This document shows, in pieces, positions 6,442 to 13,768 of a DNA stretch of 13,768 bases (within the stretch, counting starts at the first letter, position 1; each line of letters starts with the position of its first letter). The stretch covers positions 1 through 13,768 of the forward strand of contig CAMCYB010000043.1 in NCBI GenBank assembly GCA_945883615.1, in the 5' to 3' direction. Made by a program: the position numbers and the translations under genes. The notes below the pieces were generated by a model. The model was not told the DNA's origin, made no database searches, and saw only the letters and a list, made by a program, of their open reading frames with translations. This stretch comes from Bordetella parapertussis (GTDB lineage Bacteria > Pseudomonadota > Gammaproteobacteria > Burkholderiales > Burkholderiaceae_B).

Positions 6442-7740
6442 TTAATTCCCCGGTTGGTTAGACGTAAAGCCCTTAGCTCGCAAAGAGGCTACGGCATTTA
6501 AGCTGTCTGAAAGTGAAGGCAACTTCACAACGACTGGAGCAGCTTTAAGCTGAGAAATTAACTCAAGTACTTTTTTGGTTTGCGGTGAGTCTAAATCGTA
6601 ACGGCTCGTAACCAAGCCTGACATTTGTGACAATTCAGTTTGCCAAAGTGACGTTTGACGCATCATCATTGCTAATTTTGCGCTCAGCACAAGGCCTCTC
6701 AAATGCGAGCGCAACGAAACACTTTGCTCTTCAGACATTAATAATGACTGGGTATCTGTCGCTCGTCTAATGCGAACGATATCAGCAAACTCTTTCTTGA
6801 CAACGCTTGATGCTTGCTCAGCAATTTTGCTTGATTGTTGGCTTGCTTGATGCCACCAACGCGTCACCGTCTCTAACGACCAAAAATCAGATGTGGTGCC
6901 AGATGTTGCTGTTGAAGATACGCTGGGTGTTTGAATATTTGACGGTGTGAGTGGCTTAACCTCTAATGTCGCCTGCTCTGAGGCAGTTGCCCCCGGCGCA
7001 GCAGCTGTGGTTTTAGATGAAGTAGGCGCGACTTGTGTTTGAGAGCCTGAACCCAACCCAACGCTGTTACCACCAGGGGCCAAGAGTGGGGCCTGATTAA
7101 GCAACTCACCTAATAGATCAAGCTTGGTAAACAACCCGGCAATGTCAATATCGGGTGTCGCGCGTAAGCGACTTAAGTCTGATTGAATCGTGCGCCCCAC
7201 CTCTGCGAAGCGCGGTGAATCAAAGCGTTCAATTGCCTGCTCAGCAGCTTCAAGCGCGGCAATGCTGCCTGCCACTTGACCTGTTAACGATAACTGCTGA
7301 TTCGCTAATAAAACTAACCGTTCAATTTCATTGGCCCGTAACGTGTCATCAACGCCGTGATTAAACGCACGCCATGATTGTTCAATGGTTGCAAAATCAC
7401 TGCGGGCCACTTTAACTTGCGCATCAATTTGATTTAACTTTTCAGTTTGCGATTGAGCTAAAGATAGTGCTTCACGCGCTCGTTGCTCGGCCACGTCTGA
7501 CTGAGTTTGTATGAGTTGTAGGCGCGCAGCCACAATGCGACCTGAATTTTCAAAGCGCTGTTGTTGCCACCATAACGCGGCACCCGTCGCACCCAACAGC
7601 AGAACTAAGATAATGACTGTAGCGACCCAACTAAATTGACGAGGCGGTGGGGCGACTTCAATTTTCGAAGACGAATTAGTTTCAGGTGCTGTGGCTTGAG
7701 CACTTGCAGTGTTTTGTGTTTTGTCAGCGTTCACATTCAT
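6442..7740 (-). CDS. hemX: HemX-like inner-membrane protein
   Basis: A HemX-family protein, often mislabelled uroporphyrinogen-III C-methyltransferase although no SAM-binding methylase motif is visible. The order is a Thr/Ala/Ser-rich cytoplasmic N-terminus (1-35), one membrane span (WVATVIILVLLLGATGAALWW, about 38-58), a predicted coiled coil (about 65-110, including SDVAEQRAREALSLAQSQTE), a helical domain with the family-typical ANEIERLVLLANQQLSLTGQ, and a second helical region after a Ser/Thr/Ala/Gln-rich linker (about 225-285). The linker is low-complexity and probably disordered. At 432 residues it fits the betaproteobacterial form. AAGG sits just before the ATG; hemD ends 42 bases upstream with no terminator between. 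It is likely a partner of HemY; its biochemical role is not established. Confidence 0.85.
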   Translation of the reverse strand: MNVNADKTQNTASAQATAPETNSSSKIEVAPPPRQFSWVATVIILVLLLGATGAALWWQQQRFENSGRIVAARLQLIQTQSDVAEQRAREALSLAQSQTEKLNQIDAQVKVARSDFATIEQSWRAFNHGVDDTLRANEIERLVLLANQQLSLTGQVAGSIAALEAAEQAIERFDSPRFAEVGRTIQSDLSRLRATPDIDIAGLFTKLDLLGELLNQAPLLAPGGNSVGLGSGSQTQVAPTSSKTTAAAPGATASEQATLEVKPLTPSNIQTPSVSSTATSGTTSDFWSLETVTRWWHQASQQSSKIAEQASSVVKKEFADIVRIRRATDTQSLLMSEEQSVSLRSHLRGLVLSAKLAMMMRQTSLWQTELSQMSGLVTSRYDLDSPQTKKVLELISQLKAAPVVVKLPSLSDSLNAVASLRAKGFTSNQPGN

Positions 7741-7782
7741 AACCTTGATTGTAACGTTTGAACAGTTTTGGGGGAAATAAGA

Positions 7783-8661
7783 CTAAGACTGCAAAAATTT
7801 TGACAATTTTAGTAACCCCTGCAAAATCTCTTGCTCGCATGGTGCAACAACTTGATATGGCGTAAAAGTACCGGGCTTTTTATTAGACAAATCATCAAAA
7901 TTGACTGTTGCTAATAAACGACTCACTCGCTCAAGTATTTTAGGGTGCGTGGCAACAACCCCCTGAATAGCCTGTGAAGCCTGAACGCCCAACACATTAA
8001 GTTGCGATACGACTGCCTCAACCGATTCAGCACTCGTAAATAGCCAGATCAACGGTACTTTTGATGTCAAGGCGGCATTTAGTGTTTGAACCTGCTCGGC
8101 AGACCAAACACAGGGTTTGCGGTTGTAAACGGCCATGACATCAACTTGACAACCTTTCGTCATGAACTGATCTCTCAGCCAATTTCGGCCTGTTTCAGCC
8201 CTGACTATTAACACGCGGCTCAATGAAGTTAAAGCGGGCTTTAGCACCGGCCAAAGGGCCTCAGAGTCTTGCCTAGCCCCCTCGGGGGAGTACAAAACAG
8301 TCGCTAAAGGTCCGAAACGTTGACGAATCGCAAGCGCAGTTCGTCCCCCAACCGCTGCCATATGGGTTTGATTCAAGTCAGGATGAAAATCGGAGGGGAA
8401 ATGTTCAACCGCGGCGCGGCTGACAAAAACGATCAAATTGTAAAATTTGAAGTCTGATTTGATAATATCTGGCGCAATTGAAGTCTCATTTAAGGATTTA
8501 ATTGAGGGTGCAATGAACGGCTCAATGAACGCCTCAATTAAGGGCTCAATTGTCAAAGCGGGCAGCGCTAAGACGGTCATGCCCTGACCCGTCAACACCT
8601 CAATTAAGCCTTGCTGACGCGAGGCAGGCCTCGTTAAAACGAAGCTAGGCTTGTTAGACAT
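7783..8661 (-). CDS. hemD: Uroporphyrinogen-III synthase
   Basis: A cytosolic enzyme that closes linear hydroxymethylbilane, the HemC product, with inversion of ring D to give uroporphyrinogen III. The family is poorly conserved, but the marks fit: N-terminal [40 protein letters not shown] (about 76-87), [16 protein letters not shown], the SEALWPVL region, [22 protein letters not shown], and [12 protein letters not shown] in the second lobe. The start codon lies eight bases inside hemC, consistent with translational coupling. At 292 residues it exceeds the usual 245-270; the excess is largely a 28-residue tandem repeat at residues 38-65 between the first lobe's strand and the conserved FVS motif. 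The enzyme should still fold if this loops out. Confidence 0.92.
   Translation of the reverse strand: MSNKPSFVLTRPASRQQGLIEVLTGQGMTVLALPALTIEPLIEAFIEPFIAPSIKSLNETSIAPDIIKSDFKFYNLIVFVSRAAVEHFPSDFHPDLNQTHMAAVGGRTALAIRQRFGPLATVLYSPEGARQDSEALWPVLKPALTSLSRVLIVRAETGRNWLRDQFMTKGCQVDVMAVYNRKPCVWSAEQVQTLNAALTSKVPLIWLFTSAESVEAVVSQLNVLGVQASQAIQGVVATHPKILERVSRLLATVNFDDLSNKKPGTFTPYQVVAPCEQEILQGLLKLSKFLQS
8467..8550 (-). repeat. Seven 12-bp in-frame tandem repeats inside hemD
   Basis: Read on the minus strand from 8550, seven successive 12-base units follow: ATTGAGCCCTTA, ATTGAGGCGTTC, ATTGAGCCGTTC, ATTGCACCCTCA, ATTAAATCCTTA, AATGAGACTTCA, ATTGCGCCAGAT. They encode [28 protein letters not shown] (residues 38-65). 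The first three units are close; later ones are diverged. The founding IEPL is the family-typical sequence after LPALT, so this is an expansion of native codons. Confidence 0.93.
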
Positions 8662-9610
8662 GTCCTGTCTGGTTCAGAGACGCTAAAATCTGATCTGCAC
8701 CTTGTCTTTGTAATGCGTGGGCAACGGCCTCACCGAGCTTCATGGCCTCATCTATCGGGCCACTGGCTTGATGTGACACAACGTGTTGACCGTCAGGTGT
8801 AGCAACGAGAGCCTGCAAATGAATTTGGTTGCCTTGAATCGTGGCATAGGCCGCAATAGGTACCGTACAAGAGCCACCTAATACTTTCGAAACAGCTCGC
8901 TCAGCCAGCGAGCATGCGGTGGTTTGCAAACAGACAAGGGGCTGTAACAGTTGCTTTAAATCTTTACGATCAGCTCTGATTTCAATGCCCAAAGACCCCT
9001 GACCTGCGGCTGGAAGTGAATCTTGCGTTGATATCAAACCACGTATGCGATCAGCCAAACCAAGTCTTTGTAGACCAACAGCCGCCAAAATAATAGCGTC
9101 AAATTCACCCGCGTCAAGCTTACCTAAACGGGTATCTAGATTGCCTCGCAGAGGCTTGACCACGACATGAGGAATCAAGCGACGTAACTGTGACTCACGC
9201 CTTAAGCTTGACGTACCCACCACAGCACCATGCGGTAGGGCGAACATATCAGCGTAATGATTTGAAACCCAAGCATCGCGTGTTTCAGCACGAGGCAAAA
9301 TGGCTGCTAGTTCAAATGGTTTGGTCAGGTCTACTGGCACATCTTTAAGTGAATGTACGGCCAAATCAGCACGACCATCTAGCAATGCATATTCGAGCTC
9401 TTTAATAAATAAACCCTTACCACCGATTTTCTGCAAACTGCGGTCAAGAATTTCGTCACCCCGAGTGCTCAACTTTAATAGTTCAATGTCTACACTTGGG
9501 TACAAGCGCATTAAACAATCGCGCACATGCTCGGCTTGCCAAAGTGCTAAACGGCTAGCGCGTGTTGCAATAACGAGTTTGCGAGGCAATGTTTCTATTG
9601 TTGAATCCAT
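8654..9610 (-). CDS. hemC: Porphobilinogen deaminase (hydroxymethylbilane synthase)
   Basis: A cytosolic enzyme that joins four porphobilinogen units into hydroxymethylbilane on a covalent dipyrromethane cofactor. Marks in order: [18 protein letters not shown] (12-29), [10 protein letters not shown] (48-57), [11 protein letters not shown] (63-73), [11 protein letters not shown] with catalytic D90, [14 protein letters not shown] (131-144), [31 protein letters not shown] (199-210), and the cofactor-binding [13 protein letters not shown] with C248. All key residues are present and 318 residues is normal. The ATG at 9610 has no clear Shine-Dalgarno and starts nine bases after the stop of the small pilin-like ORF, so it may depend on coupled translation. 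It overlaps hemD by eight bases. Confidence 0.97.
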   Translation of the reverse strand: MDSTIETLPRKLVIATRASRLALWQAEHVRDCLMRLYPSVDIELLKLSTRGDEILDRSLQKIGGKGLFIKELEYALLDGRADLAVHSLKDVPVDLTKPFELAAILPRAETRDAWVSNHYADMFALPHGAVVGTSSLRRESQLRRLIPHVVVKPLRGNLDTRLGKLDAGEFDAIILAAVGLQRLGLADRIRGLISTQDSLPAAGQGSLGIEIRADRKDLKQLLQPLVCLQTTACSLAERAVSKVLGGSCTVPIAAYATIQGNQIHLQALVATPDGQHVVSHQASGPIDEAMKLGEAVAHALQRQGADQILASLNQTGHV

Positions 9611-9619
9611 AGGGTCGAT

Positions 9620-9793
9620 TTAACTGAAATAACTTAAAACAGCGGTCACCACAATACTGATGATGGCTAGAATCAGTAGCCCTTGTAACAAACTGTACCC
9701 TTTTTGACCACCTAGCTTGATGTACTGGCCTTTTTTGCTGTCTTGACTTAGTTGCTTGCCTGGTGCATTGTCATGCTGTGTTTCTATATTCAT
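9620..9793 (-). CDS. Small type IV pilin-like single-span membrane protein (57 aa)
   Basis: The ORF has a good ribosome site (GAGGA, seven bases before the ATG). It encodes a 31-residue hydrophilic, Gln/Lys-rich lead, then GQKGYSLLQGLLILAIISIV and VTAVLSYFS. This resembles a class III prepilin start: Lys-Gly then Tyr (G32-Y33), followed by about 20 hydrophobic residues with the rhythm of the pilin helix. The usual Glu5 is Gln (Q37), the leader is long, and there is no globular domain. It may be a relict pilin, a pseudopilin-like stub, or an unrelated small membrane protein. In related Burkholderiales I recall a pilin gene near sucCD, which supports relict ancestry. It is the first gene of the apparent hem transcript, ending nine bases before hemC. 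Function unknown. Confidence 0.65.
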   Translation of the reverse strand: MNIETQHDNAPGKQLSQDSKKGQYIKLGGQKGYSLLQGLLILAIISIVVTAVLSYFS

Positions 9794-9896
9794 CTTGAAA
9801 TCCTCATAATCTCACATACTCATTGCAGTTTAAGCCATTCAGCCTTTGCCAATCATAAGTCACCTAAATGCCCTGACCTTTGATCGTCGTCAAGAA

Positions 9897-9929
9897 AAAC
9901 GCCGATCTGTGCAACACAAATCGGCGTTT
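9897..9929 (-). terminator. Intrinsic terminator after sucD
   Basis: A ten-base perfect stem (AAACGCCGAT at 9897-9906 with ATCGGCGTTT at 9920-9929) encloses a smaller TGTG/CACA stem. On the minus strand the hairpin is followed by a short T-run (TTTTTC). It lies 40 bases beyond the sucD stop and about 100 bases before the pilin-like ORF, so it separates the suc and hem transcripts. Confidence 0.9.
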
Positions 9930-9969
9930 CGTACATGTCAAAAATTGATGACCTTAAATTGCAGTACTT

Positions 9970-10851
9970 TTACAGAACAGAAAGTAACAGCTTACCCATC
10001 TCAGAAGGGTTACGCGTTGTTTTAATACCGCAGGCTTCCATCACGGCAAGTTTGGCATCTGCTGTGTCTTCGCCACCAGAGATCAAGGCACCCGCATGAC
10101 CCATGCGCTTACCGGCCGGTGCTGTCACACCTGCAATAAAACCAACAATGGGTTTGGTCATATTGTCTTTAGCCCAACGCGCTGCATTGACTTCATCAGG
10201 GCCCCCAATTTCACCGATCATGATGACGGCATCGGTTTCAGGGTCATCATTGAACATTTTTAAGATGTCGATATGCTTTAAACCGTTGATGGGATCACCA
10301 CCAATGCCCACAGCACTTGATTGACCAAGACCCAACTCAGTCACTTGACCCACTGCTTCGTAGGTCAATGTGCCTGAACGGCTCACAATACCAATACGAC
10401 CTTTGCGATGAATATGGCCGGGCATGATGCCGATTTTAATTTCATCGGGGGTGATTAAACCTGGGCAATTAGGGCCTAGCAATAAAGTTTTACTTTTCAG
10501 TTGAGCCATGATGCTTTTTACTTCGAGCATATCGCGTACAGGTATGCCTTCAGTAATACAAATGACCAAATCAAGTTCTGCCTTTACAGCTTCAAGAATA
10601 GCGCCCGCTGCACCTGCTGGGGGAACATAAATTACTGATACCGTTGCGCCTGTCTGTGCTTTGGCATCTGCAACTGAAGCAAAAATAGGAATGCCTTCAA
10701 AGTCTTCACCTGCTTTTTTGGGATTAACGCCCGCCACAAACGCAGCCTTGCCATTTGCATAATCGCGGCACATGCGAGTGTGAAACTGGCCTGTTTTACC
10801 AGTAATACCTTGTGTGATTACTTTTGTATCTTTATTGATCAAAATTGACAT
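9970..10851 (-). CDS. sucD: Succinyl-CoA synthetase (ADP-forming), alpha subunit
   Basis: The alpha subunit of the TCA-cycle enzyme that converts succinyl-CoA and phosphate to succinate with NTP formation. The 293 residues carry an N-terminal CoA-binding Rossmann domain (MSILINKDTKVITQGITGKT, GVNPKKAG), YVPP, LLGPNCPGLI (124-133), SRSGTLTYEA (158-167), GIGGDPING, and GHAGALISGG, in which H252 is the phosphorylated histidine (H246 in E. coli). I chose the ATG at 10851 because AAGGA lies seven bases upstream and the family starts with MSILI; the open frame continues 72 bases further into sucC but lacks family sequence. It follows sucC by 19 bases and is closed by the hairpin at 9897-9929. Confidence 0.97.
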   Translation of the reverse strand: MSILINKDTKVITQGITGKTGQFHTRMCRDYANGKAAFVAGVNPKKAGEDFEGIPIFASVADAKAQTGATVSVIYVPPAGAAGAILEAVKAELDLVICITEGIPVRDMLEVKSIMAQLKSKTLLLGPNCPGLITPDEIKIGIMPGHIHRKGRIGIVSRSGTLTYEAVGQVTELGLGQSSAVGIGGDPINGLKHIDILKMFNDDPETDAVIMIGEIGGPDEVNAARWAKDNMTKPIVGFIAGVTAPAGKRMGHAGALISGGEDTADAKLAVMEACGIKTTRNPSEMGKLLLSVL

Positions 10852-10870
10852 GTCAGATTCCTTAGGCGAG

Positions 10871-12031
10871 TTATTTAGTGGCAGCAACGACTTTGGTTGC
10901 AGCTTCGGCCATGCTGTCGGCACTGATAATCGGCAAACCGGGTTCAGCCAACAGTTTTTTGCCTAACACTTCGTTCGTACCTTTCATGCGAACAACCAAC
11001 GGTACATTTAAATTAACTGCCTTACATGCTTCAATGACGCCTTGTGCAATCACATCACAGCGCATAATGCCGCCAAAAATGTTGACCAAAATGGCTTTAA
11101 CATCTTTGTTTTTGAGCATGATCTTAAATGCTTCGGTTACTTTTTCAGCCGTTGCGCCACCGCCCACATCTAAAAAGTTAGCGGGCTCACCACCAAATAA
11201 TTTGATGGTGTCCATAGTGGCCATAGCTAAACCTGCACCATTGACCAAACAACCGATATTGCCATCGAGCTGAATGTAAGCTAAGTCATGTTTACTGGCT
11301 TCAATTTCTGCAGCGTCTTCTTCGGCTAAATCGCGGTAAGCCACGATTTCAGGATGACGATACAACGCATTACTATCAAAATTGAACTTGGCATCAAGCG
11401 CAATAATATCGCCGCTGCCAGTCAAAATAAGTGGGTTAATTTCAGCTAATGACGCGTCAGTTTCCCAGTAAGCTTTGTAAAGCTTTTGAAATTCAGTTGC
11501 TGCACGCGCAATGGACGCGTCAGGTACGCCAATACCGCGTGCCAAATCACTTGCTTCCTTGTCACTAAAACCAATGGCTGGGTCTACAAATACTTTTAGA
11601 ATTTTTTCAGGGGTGTGTTCGGCGACTTCTTCGACGTCCATCCCGCCTTCGCTTGAGGCCATCACACACACACGCTGTGAATCACGATCAGTGACTATGC
11701 CAACGTAATACTCTTTTTTAATATCAGCACCCTCTTCGATGAGTAAGCGGCTGACTTTTTGACCCTGCGGGCCCGTTTGATGCGTAATTAATTGCATACC
11801 TAAAATTTCGGTGGCTAATTGCTTAAGTTCTGCCATTGATTTAGCGAGCTTAACGCCACCGCCTTTACCCCGACCACCGGCATGAATTTGCGCTTTGACA
11901 ACCCAAACTGGGCCACCTAACTTTTCGCCTGCGGCAACAGCTTCTTCGACGCTGAAAGCGGGAAAGCCACGGGGCACTGCGACGCCAAATTGCTTGAGCA
12001 GTTCCTTGCCTTGATGTTCATGGATTTTCAT
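10871..12031 (-). CDS. sucC: Succinyl-CoA synthetase (ADP-forming), beta subunit
   Basis: The beta subunit, carrying the ATP-grasp nucleotide site and the C-terminal CoA-ligase domain. Marks: [20 protein letters not shown] start, [19 protein letters not shown] (45-63), [10 protein letters not shown] with N199, ALDAKFNFD with D213 (both matching the E. coli Mg2+ ligands in number), GGATAEKV, and the [15 protein letters not shown] loop (317-331). At 386 residues it is the usual length (388 in E. coli). AGGA sits five bases before the ATG. It precedes sucD in one transcript. An 88-base AT-rich gap separates it from the upstream DUF2889 gene, likely holding its promoter, though I could not pick a convincing -35/-10 pair. 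Confidence 0.97.
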   Translation of the reverse strand: MKIHEHQGKELLKQFGVAVPRGFPAFSVEEAVAAGEKLGGPVWVVKAQIHAGGRGKGGGVKLAKSMAELKQLATEILGMQLITHQTGPQGQKVSRLLIEEGADIKKEYYVGIVTDRDSQRVCVMASSEGGMDVEEVAEHTPEKILKVFVDPAIGFSDKEASDLARGIGVPDASIARAATEFQKLYKAYWETDASLAEINPLILTGSGDIIALDAKFNFDSNALYRHPEIVAYRDLAEEDAAEIEASKHDLAYIQLDGNIGCLVNGAGLAMATMDTIKLFGGEPANFLDVGGGATAEKVTEAFKIMLKNKDVKAILVNIFGGIMRCDVIAQGVIEACKAVNLNVPLVVRMKGTNEVLGKKLLAEPGLPIISADSMAEAATKVVAATK

Positions 12032-12119
12032 GAGGATCCTGTTTGGTCGGTTAATAAATTAAATGGGACAGATAGGTAATATTTAAAACAGATTGAACTA
12101 ACTTTAATTAAAAAATAAA

Positions 12120-12698
12120 TCAGATTGAAGCGGGTTTGGGGGCTACATACCAATGCGGGTAAAACTCTTCTACGACAGGCCCATCAAGCCGAAGGGCATG
12201 ACACCCCTCAAGCTGAAAAGGCTGTTTACCAGTTTGAAGACCTTCAGGTTTATCACGCTCGTTTGCCATAGACTGTAACGCAACCGTCGGTAGAACACCT
12301 GCTAACTCAGTGATGTGCGAACAGCCTTTGGTTCGTGCAAAACGCTCTTTTACGGCTTGCCGGAAGCTTTTTAATAAATTCATACCCACTAACTGTTGAT
12401 AAGCCGGTGCAATGGTCGTGCAATTTTCACCATAAGGCGCAGCATCGTATACCGCTTGAGCAGCTAAAATAGTGAAGCCACGGTCAACGGTTATACGCAA
12501 ATGCATATGATGAAATGGCTTACCTGCGGGGTGGCTACTGCCGTCGCGTTTATCAAATGAGTAAGATTTATCGTCAATAAGCTCTGCCTCAAGGTCCCAT
12601 AAGCCATCATCACGCTCAAAAGAATGAACGTTTATGGCACGATTGTGAAGTGGTTTACGTTTATGGGGGGACAAAGGTAGCGGCATAGGGGCGGTCAT
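12120..12698 (-). CDS. DUF2889 family protein
   Basis: A 192-residue protein of unknown function matching the DUF2889 family common in betaproteobacteria. Recognisable parts: RAINVHSFERDDGLWDLEAE (about 20-39), LIDDKSYSF, the histidine-rich FHHMHLRITVDRGFTI, AVYDAAPYGENCTTIAPAYQ, GMNLLKSFRQAVKERF, and TKGCSHITELAGVLPTVALQ. The conserved His and Cys residues hint at metal binding, but this is only inference. No signal peptide or membrane span is seen. The ATG at 12698 lacks a clear ribosome site; a second ATG four codons in is no better. It follows recX by 50 bases and precedes sucC; this recA-recX-DUF2889-sucCD order is one I recall from Burkholderiales. Confidence 0.85.
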   Translation of the reverse strand: MTAPMPLPLSPHKRKPLHNRAINVHSFERDDGLWDLEAELIDDKSYSFDKRDGSSHPAGKPFHHMHLRITVDRGFTILAAQAVYDAAPYGENCTTIAPAYQQLVGMNLLKSFRQAVKERFARTKGCSHITELAGVLPTVALQSMANERDKPEGLQTGKQPFQLEGCHALRLDGPVVEEFYPHWYVAPKPASI

Positions 12699-12748
12699 TC
12701 GCAGTCTGTCGATTGACGTATTGGCTCAGCTTAATAGTATAACGCGAT

Positions 12749-13246
12749 TTAATTGTTGCTTTGATTTCTTTGCGTGGTGAGCACCTTACGCACTATTTCG
12801 GCCTGAAAGCCGCGCGAAATGAGAAAGCGCGCTTGTTTTGCATAACCTTGGGGAGACGGGTCAAGGGGCTTTAAACCAAAACGCCGCTGCCAAACATCAC
12901 ATGCCCGGGCATACTCTGTTGGAGCTAAGGTTTGTGACACGGCTTCTATTAAGGCTTTATCAACCCCCTTTTGGCGCAACGCGTGCTCAATAAGCGCACG
13001 ACCTTGGCGCAACGACTTGGCGTTAACCGTATTGGTAGCAAAGCGCTCATCTGACTGCCAACCCTCTCGAGCGAGCTGGTCAAGTAAGGCGTTGATTTTT
13101 AAAGGATCTGGCTCGTGAGGTGATAGTTTTTGAGCGAGCTCGACCCGGCTGTGCTCTCGTCGCGATAAATAAGCAACCGCCCGAGACTTGAGGGAACGCT
13201 CGGGCGATGCTTTAGTTTTGATAATTTGCTGTGGGTTATTGCTCAT
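12749..13246 (-). CDS. recX: RecX, regulator of RecA
   Basis: RecX binds RecA filaments and limits their growth. The 165 residues carry the family's three-helix repeats: [20 protein letters not shown] near 22-41, [20 protein letters not shown] near 57-76, then a [20 protein letters not shown] segment and CDVWQRRFG, and [20 protein letters not shown] towards the end. I chose the ATG at 13246, which overlaps the recA stop by 11 bases. The reading frame stays open 246 bases further upstream, but only because it runs out of frame through recA's alanine codons, and that part has no RecX sequence. Only a GAAG immediately adjoining the ATG is visible as a ribosome site, so translation is probably coupled to recA. 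Confidence 0.92.
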   Translation of the reverse strand: MSNNPQQIIKTKASPERSLKSRAVAYLSRREHSRVELAQKLSPHEPDPLKINALLDQLAREGWQSDERFATNTVNAKSLRQGRALIEHALRQKGVDKALIEAVSQTLAPTEYARACDVWQRRFGLKPLDPSPQGYAKQARFLISRGFQAEIVRKVLTTQRNQSNN

Positions 13247-13768
13247 CTTCGATGGCCGCAGCGGCAGAGGCCGCGGCAGCCTTTGCAGCAGATGCCTTTG
13301 TCGTCGCAGCAGTGGCTGTCGCCGCACTGGCTGCTGCCGCGGCACTTGAAGCCGCTTTTGCCGCGGCTGAAGGGGGCATTGCCCCAGCTCGCTGCGCGAC
13401 CCCAAAGTGATCTCTAACGCGGCTTTCAATGTCAGCAGACATTTGGGGATGCTCGCGCAAGTATTCCCGCACATTATCTTTACCTTGACCAATACGCTCG
13501 CCGTTGTAGCTAAACCAAGAACCGGCTTTATCTACGATGGCTGCTTGCACGCCCAGATCAATAATTTCACCTTCGCGTGAAATGCCAGAACCGTAGAAAA
13601 TGTCAAACTCAGCTTGTTTAAAGGGCGGTGCAATTTTGTTTTTTACGACCTTGACGCGGGTTTCGTTACCGACAACCTCATCACCTTTTTTAATTGAGCC
13701 AATGCGTCGAATATCTAGGCGAACAGAAGCGTAAAACTTAAGCGCATTACCCCCTGTGGTGGTTTCAG
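13236..13768 (-). CDS. recA: RecA recombinase, C-terminal part (5' end outside window)
   Basis: RecA is the ATP-dependent strand-exchange protein and SOS co-protease. The window holds about its last 177 codons, entering in frame with [20 protein letters not shown] (the L2/core region) and continuing through [60 protein letters not shown], and [15 protein letters not shown]. This is a clear match to the core. After residues [11 protein letters not shown] the tail is unusual: about 39 residues with 26 alanines plus Ser, Thr and Lys (13254-13370), ending IEDEQ. E. coli RecA ends in an acidic tail instead. The stop overlaps recX. The start, promoter and any LexA site lie beyond the right edge. 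Confidence 0.97.
   Translation of the reverse strand, partial: ETTTGGNALKFYASVRLDIRRIGSIKKGDEVVGNETRVKVVKNKIAPPFKQAEFDIFYGSGISREGEIIDLGVQAAIVDKAGSWFSYNGERIGQGKDNVREYLREHPQMSADIESRVRDHFGVAQRAGAMPPSAAAKAASSAAAAASAATATAATTKASAAKAAAASAAAAIEDEQ
13254..13370 (-). repeat. Alanine-rich low-complexity region of RecA tail
   Basis: This stretch encodes [39 protein letters not shown]: 26 Ala among 39 residues, the rest Ser, Thr and three Lys. All four GCN alanine codons are mixed, so there is no single repeating nucleotide unit. That argues against recent simple slippage. Confidence 0.9.

Noticed and set aside
6442..7740. HemX as a uroporphyrinogen-III C-methyltransferase.
   Set aside because: That name comes from historical annotation; the sequence has one membrane span, a coiled coil and helical repeats and no SAM-binding methylase motif.
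9794..9896. Sigma70 promoter for the hem transcript (TATGAT -10 on the minus strand).
   Set aside because: The -10 is good but no acceptable -35 lies 16-18 bases upstream and there is no extended -10; left uncalled.
10852..10923. Upstream extension of sucD by 24 codons into sucC.
   Set aside because: The family begins MSILI, and the ATG at 10851 has a good AAGGA site; the extra residues are a shadow of sucC.
13247..13492. Upstream extension of the recX frame by 82 codons (Arg/Pro/Gln/Leu-rich).
   Set aside because: It is an out-of-frame reading of recA's conserved and alanine-rich codons, has no RecX-like sequence, and the RecX family start fits 13246.

Overview
The window looks like chromosomal DNA from a betaproteobacterium, most likely Burkholderiales and possibly close to Alcaligenaceae. 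The basis is the gene content and order recA-recX-DUF2889-sucC-sucD followed by hemC-hemD-hemX-hemY and a family I ppa, all with strong family signatures. Base composition, judged by eye, is moderate to AT-leaning, and the intergenic stretches are distinctly AT-rich. No genus can be named from the sequence alone.

Layout, left to right. (1) Positions 1-250: the 5' end of a transposase gene (minus strand, cut by the window edge) with what is probably one end of its insertion sequence, and a 49-codon minus-strand ORF that may be a host gene broken by that insertion. (2) Positions 352-3513, plus strand: a LeuE/RhtB-type amino-acid exporter, a cation diffusion facilitator preceded by a 13-bp tandem repeat and ending in a Val-Asp-Pro repeat, and a CaiB/BaiF (class III) CoA-transferase. 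(3) Positions 3510-4211, minus strand: a fumarylacetoacetate-hydrolase-family enzyme. It converges on the CoA-transferase so tightly that the two stop codons overlap. (4) Positions 4349-4876, plus strand: inorganic pyrophosphatase, closed by a terminator shared with the operon that converges on it. (5) Positions 9793-4990, minus strand: a short pilin-like single-span protein, then hemC, hemD, hemX and hemY. hemC and hemD make uroporphyrinogen III from 5-aminolevulinate-derived porphobilinogen; hemX and hemY encode inner-membrane proteins habitually linked to that pathway. (6) Positions 12031-9970, minus strand: sucC and sucD (succinyl-CoA synthetase), closed by a strong hairpin terminator. (7) Positions 13768-12120, minus strand: the 3' part of recA, recX overlapping it, and a DUF2889 gene.

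Most of the window is ordinary housekeeping DNA. The unusual content is a set of short tandem repeats that keep codon phase inside conserved proteins (9-bp units at the end of the cation transporter, 12-bp units inside hemD), an upstream 13-bp array, an alanine-rich RecA tail in place of the usual acidic one, and the pilin-like ORF placed nine bases ahead of hemC. I see no CRISPR array, tRNA, rRNA, phage genes or defence system. No clearly new multi-gene system is evident.
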